A stretch of DNA of 5,313 nucleotides from Actinomycetales bacterium. GTDB taxonomy: Bacteria; Actinomycetota; Actinomycetes; Actinomycetales; Actinomycetaceae. The position numbers and the translations under genes were made by a program. Where the stretch lies: positions 1 through 5,313 of the forward strand of contig JAAZBW010000049.1 in NCBI GenBank assembly GCA_012513625.1. The letters run 5' to 3'. Numbering within the stretch: the stretch's first letter is position 1; each line of letters begins with the position of its first letter. Positions 1 through 5,046 of the stretch are shown in pieces. The notes under the pieces were generated by a model, which ran no database searches, was not told the origin of the DNA, and was given only the letters and a program-made list of their open reading frames with translations.

Positions 1-456
1 CTGGAACACGAACCCGATGTGGTCCCGGCGAACCCGGGTCAGCTGCCGCTGGTTCATCTCGGAGATCTGCATCCCGTCCACCCGGATGTCACCCGCGGTG
101 GCCCGATCCAGGCCGGCCATCGTGTGCATGAGGGTGGACTTGCCGGAACCGGAGGGGCCCATGATCGCCGTGAACCCGCCGCGCGCGAAGTCCACGTCAA
201 CTCCGCCGAGCGCCACCACCTCGGTGGAACCCTCGCCGTAGATCTTGCTTAACCCGCGGGCCGTGGCCACGCAGTCGGCGCCCTCCGGCAGCAGTCCGGG
301 CGACGCGGAATCGTGCGTCCCACTCCAGGTGACCACCTCATCGGCTGAGTCCGTCGACGACGGCGCAGCAGGCTCGGGTGGGGAGCCCGCACCATGGTCC
401 CGGTTCGGGTTCTCGGAGGTGGCATCGGTGGGCTGTGCGGCCGCGTATCGTCCCAT
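1..456 (-). CDS. ABC transporter ATP-binding protein, MacB/LolD type (N-terminal part, runs off left edge)
   Basis: This is the ATPase subunit of an ABC transporter, cut by the window edge after 152 codons with no stop. The core starts near residue 64 (ATARGLSKIYGEG). The Walker A motif GPSGSGKST is at residues 100-108, followed by LMHTMAGLDRATAGDIRVDG and a region ending in the Q-loop GFVFQ (148-152). The LSKIYGEG...VVALGGVDVDF and GLDRATAGDI patterns are typical of the LolD/MacB/FtsE-like class, which works with FtsX/MacB-type permeases in export or lipoprotein and peptide handling, not sugar import. The signature motif, Walker B and partner permease would lie to the left, outside the window. 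Residues 1-62 are an unusual Pro/Ala/Ser/Asp-rich, probably disordered extension. I chose ATG at 456 because a -10-like CACAAT sits six bases upstream. GTG at 270, preceded by GGAGGG ten bases earlier, is a real alternative that would give a normal family N-terminus. The family call is firm; the start and the substrate are not. Confidence 0.9.
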   Translation of the reverse strand, partial: MGRYAAAQPTDATSENPNRDHGAGSPPEPAAPSSTDSADEVVTWSGTHDSASPGLLPEGADCVATARGLSKIYGEGSTEVVALGGVDVDFARGGFTAIMGPSGSGKSTLMHTMAGLDRATAGDIRVDGMQISEMNQRQLTRVRRDHIGFVFQ

Positions 457-462
457 GGCTCC

Positions 463-493
463 ATTGTGAGGGGTGAGGGACACCCTGCAGCAA
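463..493 (-). promoter_or_regulatory. Candidate promoter for the ABC ATPase gene, leaderless geometry
   Basis: Read on the minus strand, CACAAT (468-463) ends six bases before the ATG at 456, so transcription would start at or next to the A of the start codon. A TTGCTG hexamer (493-488) lies 19 bases upstream as a possible but over-spaced -35 element. Actinobacteria often use leaderless mRNAs with a -10 of the type TANNNT at this distance. The first base here is C, not T, so the match is imperfect. GGAG lies only two bases before the ATG, too close to act as a normal ribosome binding site. Confidence 0.35.
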
Positions 494-500
494 TCCGGAT

Positions 501-530
501 CCCCCCACGTGGACCGGGGGTTTTCCCCCC
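501..530. repeat. Alternating G/C tracts with two mutually exclusive hairpins
   Basis: On the plus strand, six C (501-506) are followed by a nine-base spacer, five G (516-520), TTTT, and six C (525-530). The central G tract can pair either with the right C tract (5 bp, loop of four T) or with the left C tract (5 bp, nine-base loop), but not with both. The 8-base palindrome CCACGTGG sits at 505-512. The element lies between the hairpin after the PabC-like gene and the candidate promoter of the ABC ATPase gene. It could be part of a termination region or a protein binding site; no function is shown. Confidence 0.4.
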
Positions 531-533
531 GTT

Positions 534-564
534 GCGCCGGCGCTGCGGGCGCGCCGGCGCCCGC
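534..564 (-). terminator. GC-rich hairpin region after the PabC-like gene, probable terminator without U-tract
   Basis: The region starts three bases after the TGA stop of the PabC-like gene. One perfect stem pairs 545-552 with 557-564 (8 bp, loop GCCG). A second, alternative stem uses two copies of the palindrome GCGCCGGCGC (534-543 and 551-560, 10 bp, seven-base loop). No run of U follows in the minus-strand transcript, so it is not a canonical intrinsic terminator. U-less hairpins of this kind are often proposed as terminators in high-GC actinobacteria. The position directly after the stop supports that reading. Confidence 0.5.
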
Positions 565-567
565 GTG

Positions 568-1413
568 TCAGTTGATCAGCTCGTCCATCACCCGGTGGAT
601 GCCCGGCCTCGTAGGGAGGGACGTGCCGTTGATGGTGTGCACGGGGACGGCCATTCGGGTTGAGGAGACCAGCCACACGCCGTCCGCTGAGAAGAGCTCT
701 TCGCGCCGGACCCGCGCATAGCGGCACTCCCAGCCGGCCGCACCCGCCCGGTCGAAGAGGAACCGCTGGGTGGTGCCGTGCAGCAGGCCGAGCGCCGGAT
801 CGGGAGTCACGAGGGTGTCCCCCTGCGCGAGCACCACGTTTGCGAGGGGAGCCTCAAGCACGAAGCCATCGGTGGTGAGGAAGATGGCCTCGTCCGCCCC
901 GCGTCCCTTTGCGAAGCGGGTGGCGGCCAGTGCACCCGCGTAGGAGAGGGACTTGACGCCGATCAACAGCCACGGTGCCTCGTGGGCGAGACCTGCGGGG
1001 ACCCCGCGCGTGAGCGTCACGGCGGTGATGCCGTTCCGCCGCATCTCGAGCGTGGACTGGGGGACCATCCCCACCATGATCCAGCCGTGGAGCAGTCCGG
1101 TTCCCTCGCGACCGCGAGAGAGGAACCAGCGGATCACCCGGTCACCGCCGGGGTCCGGTGCCTCGGTTGCGGCCTGGAGGAGAGCCGGCTCCCACACCTC
1201 GCGGGAGGTGCCCGGCAGATCGAGGAGCCGGGCCGAGTTCGCGAAGCGGGCCAGGTGCATCTCGAGGGCGCGGATCTCACCGTCCCGCAGGAGTGCGGCC
1301 TCGAAGACGCCGTCGCCGCGGATGGCCGCGAGATCGTCGGCGGCGAGCAGGGGAGAGTCCAGGGCGGCGGGGCTCGTCTCGCCCGTGACGGGATCCACGA
1401 GGAGGAGGAACAT
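568..1413 (-). CDS. pabC: Aminodeoxychorismate lyase-like class IV aminotransferase (PLP enzyme)
   Basis: This is a 281-residue cytoplasmic protein of the fold-type IV PLP enzymes (branched-chain aminotransferase, D-amino acid aminotransferase and aminodeoxychorismate lyase). The N-terminal domain has GDGVFEAALL (33-42) and the HLARF helix (53-57). The likely PLP-binding lysine is K154 in GVKSLSYAGALAATRFAK. The cofactor-carboxylate motif follows as DGFVLEAPLANVV (182-194), then LLHGTTQRFLF (210-220) and a VWLVSSTRMAVPVH C-terminal motif. This pattern resembles the actinobacterial proteins annotated as aminodeoxychorismate lyase, which convert 4-amino-4-deoxychorismate to p-aminobenzoate and pyruvate for folate synthesis. 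An aminotransferase role on amino acids cannot be excluded from sequence alone. The length is normal for the family. The ATG at 1413 is preceded by a -10-like TACGCT at leaderless spacing and only a distant GGGAG. It is separated from the arabinofuranosidase gene by 87 bases holding a strong hairpin, so it is probably a separate transcription unit. No pabA or pabB gene is in view. Confidence 0.88.
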   Translation of the reverse strand: MFLLLVDPVTGETSPAALDSPLLAADDLAAIRGDGVFEAALLRDGEIRALEMHLARFANSARLLDLPGTSREVWEPALLQAATEAPDPGGDRVIRWFLSRGREGTGLLHGWIMVGMVPQSTLEMRRNGITAVTLTRGVPAGLAHEAPWLLIGVKSLSYAGALAATRFAKGRGADEAIFLTTDGFVLEAPLANVVLAQGDTLVTPDPALGLLHGTTQRFLFDRAGAAGWECRYARVRREELFSADGVWLVSSTRMAVPVHTINGTSLPTRPGIHRVMDELIN

Positions 1414-1419
1414 GGTCCG

Positions 1420-1425
1420 AGCGTA
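1420..1425 (-). promoter_or_regulatory. Candidate -10 element of the PabC-like gene, leaderless geometry
   Basis: TACGCT fits the actinobacterial TANNNT -10 consensus and ends exactly six bases before the ATG at 1413, so the transcript would begin at the start codon. No clear -35 is visible; that position falls at the edge of the inverted repeat starting at 1447. The only purine-rich tract upstream (GGGAG, 12 bases before the ATG) is poorly spaced for ribosome binding, which also favours a leaderless start. Confidence 0.4.
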
Positions 1426-1446
1426 CTCCCTGGAGCATGCGTGGGT

Positions 1447-1490
1447 GCTGGCAGGGTGGGGGCGCTCGCGGGCGTCCCCGCCCTGCCAGC
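1447..1490 (-). terminator. Long inverted repeat after the arabinofuranosidase gene, probable operon terminator
   Basis: GCTGGCAGGG (1447-1456) is perfectly repeated in inverted form as CCCTGCCAGC (1481-1490). The stem continues inward: GGGG (1458-1461) pairs with CCCC (1476-1479) and CGC (1463-1465) with GCG (1472-1474), leaving a small loop around 1467-1470. The repeat lies 10 bases past the TGA of the arabinofuranosidase gene. In minus-strand RNA the stem is 10 + 4 + 3 bp with two mismatches. In plus-strand RNA those mismatches become G-U pairs. There is no U-tract. Termination of the sugar operon is the likeliest role. Confidence 0.6.
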
Positions 1491-1500
1491 GCGTCCCGGA

Positions 1501-3000
1501 TCAGGGGGGAGTCAGCACCACCATCGTCCATGAAACCGGGGGGAGTTCGATGGTGAGGGTGGTTCCGGTGAGGTGTGCGGACTCATTGGCGCGGACCACC
1601 GAGCGTGAGTCTTCGGTGGTACTGGCCTTCCAGTTGGGGTCGTGGTGGCTCAGGGTCACCGCGTCGCCGAGCAAGCAGCCGCCGGGCACCTCTATCGAAG
1701 CCGTGATTCCGCCGGTGGTGTGGCGGTTGACCACAAAAAGGCTGGCGGAGTCGGCGCTCCACGTGGCCACGGCGTCCAACGCGGGTACCGGACCGAACCT
1801 GAACGTCTCGATCGTCGGCGCGTCGACGGCGACACGGAGGACGTCCCCGCGGGCATGGTGGGAGGTCAGCGCGAACGGATGGAAGGTGGTCTGCGTCCAC
1901 GCGGGGCCCCCGGGCTCGGTCATGATGGGGGCGATCACGTTGACGAGTTGGGCCTGATTGGCGGACCACACGCGGTCGGTGTTGCGGAGCAGGGAGATGA
2001 GGAGGTTGCCCACCACTACCGCATCGGCCACGGAGTAGTTGTCCTCGAGCAGGCGGGGTGCAACGGGCCAGTCGTCGCCCGTGGGTGGTCGGGACGGGTC
2101 GCGGTCGATGTACCAGACGTTCCACTCGTCGAAGGAGATGCCGATCTCCTTTGTGCTCTTCGTGCCCGCGGCCACCGCATCGATGACGGCGCCGACCTCG
2201 GCGATGAAGCGGTCCATGTCCTCAGCACTGACGAGTAACTCCTGGAGCCCGGACTCCTTTTCCCAGTAGTACGCATGTGCCGAGATCATGTCCACCTGCT
2301 CGTGGGCCTCGGAGAGGACCACGCGTTCCCACTCGCCGAAGGTGGGCATATCCCGGCCGGAGGAGCCGCACGCGACCAATTCGAGATCGGGGTCGATCAT
2401 GCGCATGGCGCGCGCGGTCTCGGCGGCGATCCGGCCGTACTCCGCGGCGGTCTTGTGGCCGATCTGCCAGGGTCCGTCCAACTCGTTGCCGAGGCACCAC
2501 ATCCTGACGCGGTGCGGTTCCACGAAGCCGTTGGCGATCCGCCGCTCCGCCCCGTGCGATCCACGGGCCACGTTGCAGTACTCAACGAGGTCGACCGCCT
2601 CGAGGATTCCCCGGGTGCCGAGGTTGACCGCCATCATTGGCTCGATTCCGGCCTTCTTCGCCCATGCCATGAACTCGTCGGTGCCAAACTGGTTGGGTTC
2701 GAGGGAGTGCCACGCGAGATCCAGTCGCGAGGGACGTTCCTCCCTGGGGCCGACGCCGTCCTCCCAGCGGTAGCCTGAAACGAAGTTCCCGCCCGGATAG
2801 CGAACGGTGGACACGCCGAGTTCGCGGACGAGATCCAGGACATCGCGTCGGAAACCGTCCTCGTCCGATTCCGGGTGGTCTGGCTCGTAGACCCCCGTGT
2901 ACACGGCGCGACCCAGGTGCTCCACGAACGAGCCAAAGGTGCGCCGGCGTACGGGCCCGATTGCGGTGGCGGGATCGATTGTCAGCCTGGCACGCATCAT
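1501..3000 (-). CDS. abfA: Intracellular alpha-L-arabinofuranosidase, glycoside hydrolase family 51
   Basis: This enzyme hydrolyses terminal alpha-L-arabinofuranosyl groups from arabino- or arabinoxylo-oligosaccharides by a retaining mechanism. From ATG at 3000 it has 499 residues, matching the roughly 500 of well-known GH51 enzymes. Conserved blocks run in order: RTFGSFVEHLGRAVYTGVYEP, VRYPGGNFVSGYRWEDGVGP, MAVNLGTRG, WCLGNELDGPWQIGHKTAAE with acid/base E173, CGSSGRDMPTFGEWE, ISFDEWNVWY with nucleophile E292, and AQLVNVIAPIMTE. The two glutamates are 119 residues apart, as in the Geobacillus enzyme (E175/E294). A (beta/alpha)8 barrel is followed by a C-terminal beta-sandwich ending in SWTMVVL. 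There is no signal peptide or membrane segment, so it should act in the cytoplasm on imported oligosaccharides. ATG at 3000 (or 2997) fits the family N-terminus (MMRARLTIDPA) with GGAACGGAAC just upstream. GTG at 3012, directly after the regulator stop, is possible with AGGG five bases before it. One rare TTA codon occurs at residue 255. Confidence 0.96.
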   Translation of the reverse strand: MMRARLTIDPATAIGPVRRRTFGSFVEHLGRAVYTGVYEPDHPESDEDGFRRDVLDLVRELGVSTVRYPGGNFVSGYRWEDGVGPREERPSRLDLAWHSLEPNQFGTDEFMAWAKKAGIEPMMAVNLGTRGILEAVDLVEYCNVARGSHGAERRIANGFVEPHRVRMWCLGNELDGPWQIGHKTAAEYGRIAAETARAMRMIDPDLELVACGSSGRDMPTFGEWERVVLSEAHEQVDMISAHAYYWEKESGLQELLVSAEDMDRFIAEVGAVIDAVAAGTKSTKEIGISFDEWNVWYIDRDPSRPPTGDDWPVAPRLLEDNYSVADAVVVGNLLISLLRNTDRVWSANQAQLVNVIAPIMTEPGGPAWTQTTFHPFALTSHHARGDVLRVAVDAPTIETFRFGPVPALDAVATWSADSASLFVVNRHTTGGITASIEVPGGCLLGDAVTLSHHDPNWKASTTEDSRSVVRANESAHLTGTTLTIELPPVSWTMVVLTPP

Positions 3001-3012
3001 GTTCCGTTCCAC

Positions 3013-4116
3013 TCAACCCTGCCTATCGGCAGCAGCGACCTGCTCATCCACCAGCTGCGCCGGTGACGCCGCGGCACTACCCGCCACCGTGGGCCACCTC
3101 CTGCGCCGCCGGGCCGTGCCGACCGGTGCAGTGGAGCCGCGCACAATGAACTGCGTGGGCAACCGGTGCTGGAGTTCGGCGATCTCCTTGCCCGCCATGA
3201 GGTCCAACAGCATGTTGAAGGCGGTGGTACCGATCGCGTGGAGGGGCTGCGCCACCGTAGTGAGACCGGGGACGGCGCGGGAGGCCTCCGGCACGTCGTC
3301 GAATCCGGTGACCGACAGGTCCTCCGGGATGCGCAGCCCGCGATCCTGAGCCGCGGAGATCACCCGGAGTGCGGACACGTCGTTGGCGGCGACGATCGCG
3401 GTCGGCCGGTCCGGATGGTCGAGGAGCGCGGCAGCCGGGCCGGCTGCCCCCACGGCCGTGTAGTCGCCCACCTGGATGAGCTGTTCGTCGACCGGGATCC
3501 CGGCGTCCAGCATCGCGGCGCGGAAACCCCGCTCGCGGAAGGCAGCAGAAGCGAGGTCGTCGCGGCCGCCCAGGTACCCGATCCGGCTGTGACCGAGGCC
3601 CACGAGGTGGTTCACTGCCGACCTGATGCCGCCCTCGTCGTCGACGTAGACTGCCGGGCGGCCCGGGTTCAGGCGCTGCGGATCAACGGCCACGATGGGA
3701 AAGTTTCCGGGGGGAGCCTCGACGCTGGGCGTGACGATGATCGCGCCGTCTATCAGGCTGCCGGCCAGCCGACCGAGGAGTTTGCGCTCCCACCCCGTGG
3801 GGGCGTGCGGGTTGTGCGACGCGCCGGCCCAGGCCATGATCTCGCGGTCTGTGCCCTCGGCTGCCGATCCGACACCCTTGAGGACCTCGGCCGAGTACGG
3901 CTCGAACTGGCTGACCAACACACCCACCACTCCGGTGCGGCGGGCCCGCAGCGACTGGGCGCCGATGTTGCCGACGTAGCCCAGTTCCTCGATGATCCCC
4001 CGCACGTGCCGCTGTGTGGCGGGCGCGATCCCGTCCCGGCCATTCATGACCTTCGAGACCGTCGACACCGACACACCGGCCGCCCGAGCGACGTCGGTGA
4101 TTGTAACTCGGTGCAT
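3013..4116 (-). CDS. LacI/GalR-family transcriptional regulator of the sugar operon
   Basis: This is a 367-residue DNA-binding repressor-type protein. The N-terminal helix-turn-helix is TITDVARAAGVSVSTVSKVM (5-24), followed by a hinge helix ending in SLRARRTGVVGVLV. The periplasmic-binding-protein-like effector domain follows, with DGAIIVTP, HLVGLGHSRIGYLGG (170-184), TAIVAANDVSALRVI (239-253), LSVTGFDD (267-274) and TTVAQPLHAIG. Family proteins usually stop near FIVRGSTAP (323-331). Here about 35 extra residues follow, with a five-arginine patch (336-340, two of them tandem rare AGG codons) and an Ala-rich tail. ATG at 4116 is preferred over GTG at 4119 because GGAAGGGG lies five bases upstream. 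It sits 45 bases after the permease stop and abuts the arabinofuranosidase gene, so it is very likely co-transcribed and regulates this operon. The effector is inferred to be arabinose or an arabino-oligosaccharide. No operator can be recognised in the window; the operon promoter should lie beyond the right edge. Confidence 0.95.
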   Translation of the reverse strand: MHRVTITDVARAAGVSVSTVSKVMNGRDGIAPATQRHVRGIIEELGYVGNIGAQSLRARRTGVVGVLVSQFEPYSAEVLKGVGSAAEGTDREIMAWAGASHNPHAPTGWERKLLGRLAGSLIDGAIIVTPSVEAPPGNFPIVAVDPQRLNPGRPAVYVDDEGGIRSAVNHLVGLGHSRIGYLGGRDDLASAAFRERGFRAAMLDAGIPVDEQLIQVGDYTAVGAAGPAAALLDHPDRPTAIVAANDVSALRVISAAQDRGLRIPEDLSVTGFDDVPEASRAVPGLTTVAQPLHAIGTTAFNMLLDLMAGKEIAELQHRLPTQFIVRGSTAPVGTARRRRRWPTVAGSAAASPAQLVDEQVAAADRQG

Positions 4117-4121
4117 CACGT

Positions 4122-4129
4122 CCCCTTCC
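4122..4129 (-). promoter_or_regulatory. Ribosome binding site of the LacI-family regulator
   Basis: GGAAGGGG on the minus strand is five bases before the ATG at 4116 and only two before the GTG at 4119, so it decides in favour of the ATG. The 45-base gap upstream (4117-4161) is otherwise purine-rich with no clear hairpin. A TAGAGT hexamer (4143-4138) could serve as a weak internal -10, but I see no supporting -35. Confidence 0.6.
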
Positions 4130-4161
4130 GCCGGCAGACTCTACCCGCCTCTTCCCCGCCC

Positions 4162-5046
4162 TCAGCCCTTGACCGCACCCGTGAGGCCCCCGACGATGCG
4201 CCGCTCGAAGATGCTAAAGAACAGCAGTGCGGGCAGCATCGAGAGCGAGGTGAACGCCAGCACGGCGGCTGTATTGACCGAGTACTGCGAGGCGAAGGCC
4301 TGCACACCCAGCGGAAGCGTGTACTTCTCTGGACTGCTCAGGATGAACAGCGGGAGCAGGTAGTTGTTCCAGGCGCCGACGAAGGCGAGGATGCCGGTGG
4401 TAATGACGCCGGGGAGGGACAGCGGCAGCACCATCCGGAAGAAGAAGCCCAGCCGGCCCGAGCCGTCGATCGAGGCGGCCTCCTCGATCTCCTTGGGGAT
4501 CGCCCGGATGAACGGCACCAGGATGATCACAGTGACGGGGAGCGCGAACGCGATCTGCGGCAGGATGATGCCCGCCAGGTCGTCAGTCAGGCCCAGGGTG
4601 CGAATCAGGATGTACAGGGGCGTAATGGCTACCGTCAACGGGAACATGAGGCCCGCCGCGAAGAGGGAGAACAGCGCGTTTCGCCCACGGAAGTCGTAGC
4701 GGGCGATCACGTAGCTGGCCCCGAGGGCCAGGGCGACGCAGCCGAGCGTCGTCAGGCCGGCGGAGATCATCGAATTGCGGAACTGCGTCCAGAAAGTGTC
4801 GGCGGTCAGCACGTTCGTGTAGTTCTCGAAGATCCAGGGGTCGGGCAGGCCGGCCGGGTTGGTGGTGATCTGCGAGTTGCTCCGGAAGCCGCCGAGGATG
4901 ATGTAGAGCACCGGCATAATGCAGACGGCGATCAGCACCGTCGCGATCAGGTAGACACTGGGGCTGCCCCAGGGGACCGACGACGAGCGACGTTTGCTGC
5001 CACGGGGCCGGCGGAATCCCCGTGAGGTGGGAGTTGCCTGAGCCAT
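4162..5046 (-). CDS. Carbohydrate ABC transporter permease, MalG type
   Basis: This is the second membrane subunit of a CUT1-class sugar importer, 294 residues. A basic cytoplasmic N-terminus (RGFRRPRGSKRRSSS) precedes six predicted membrane segments at roughly 31-53, 94-115, 124-148, 159-181, 206-228 and 259-280. The EAA loop that docks the ATPase is complete: KEIEEAASIDGSGRLGFFFRMVLPLSLPG (185-213). The N-terminal GGFRSNSQI, FENYTNVL and FRNSMISA motifs and the C-terminal FERRIVGGLTGAVKG are typical of MalG-like proteins. Its ATG overlaps the upstream permease stop by one base (TGATG), which implies translational coupling. AAAGGA lies nine bases before the ATG and AGGA three bases before it. 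The downstream arabinofuranosidase suggests arabino-oligosaccharide uptake, which is inference from context. No matching MalK-type ATPase is in the window. Confidence 0.95.
   Translation of the reverse strand: MAQATPTSRGFRRPRGSKRRSSSVPWGSPSVYLIATVLIAVCIMPVLYIILGGFRSNSQITTNPAGLPDPWIFENYTNVLTADTFWTQFRNSMISAGLTTLGCVALALGASYVIARYDFRGRNALFSLFAAGLMFPLTVAITPLYILIRTLGLTDDLAGIILPQIAFALPVTVIILVPFIRAIPKEIEEAASIDGSGRLGFFFRMVLPLSLPGVITTGILAFVGAWNNYLLPLFILSSPEKYTLPLGVQAFASQYSVNTAAVLAFTSLSMLPALLFFSIFERRIVGGLTGAVKG

Noticed and set aside
338..727. A 129-codon minus-strand frame overlapping the end of the PabC-like gene and the start of the ATPase gene.
   Set aside because: It is in a different frame from both supported genes, crosses the hairpin region, and is Arg/Pro/Gly-rich with no motif.
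778..1533. A 251-codon plus-strand open frame opposite the PabC-like gene.
   Set aside because: It is an antisense shadow of a gene with clear family motifs, and its Gly/Glu/Arg-rich composition is typical of such shadows.
953..1957. A 334-codon plus-strand open frame across the PabC-like and arabinofuranosidase genes.
   Set aside because: It crosses the end of one strong gene, the start of another and the hairpin between them. The product is low-complexity Arg/Ser/Pro-rich and shows no family motif.
2776..2795. TGAAACGAAGTTCC, partly resembling a LacI-family operator.
   Set aside because: The two halves are not a good inverted repeat and the site is inside the arabinofuranosidase coding sequence at conserved residues. 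It is most simply explained by coding constraint.
2582..3016. A 144-codon minus-strand frame at the regulator/arabinofuranosidase junction.
   Set aside because: It lies within the start of the arabinofuranosidase gene in another frame. The real frame has unmistakable GH51 motifs throughout.
3166..5025. A 619-codon open frame on the plus strand, opposite the second permease and the regulator.
   Set aside because: It is antisense to two clear genes and spans their gap. Its translation is rich in R, G, D, H, E and Q with no recognisable domain. Long antisense frames are expected in high-GC DNA, where stop codons are rare.
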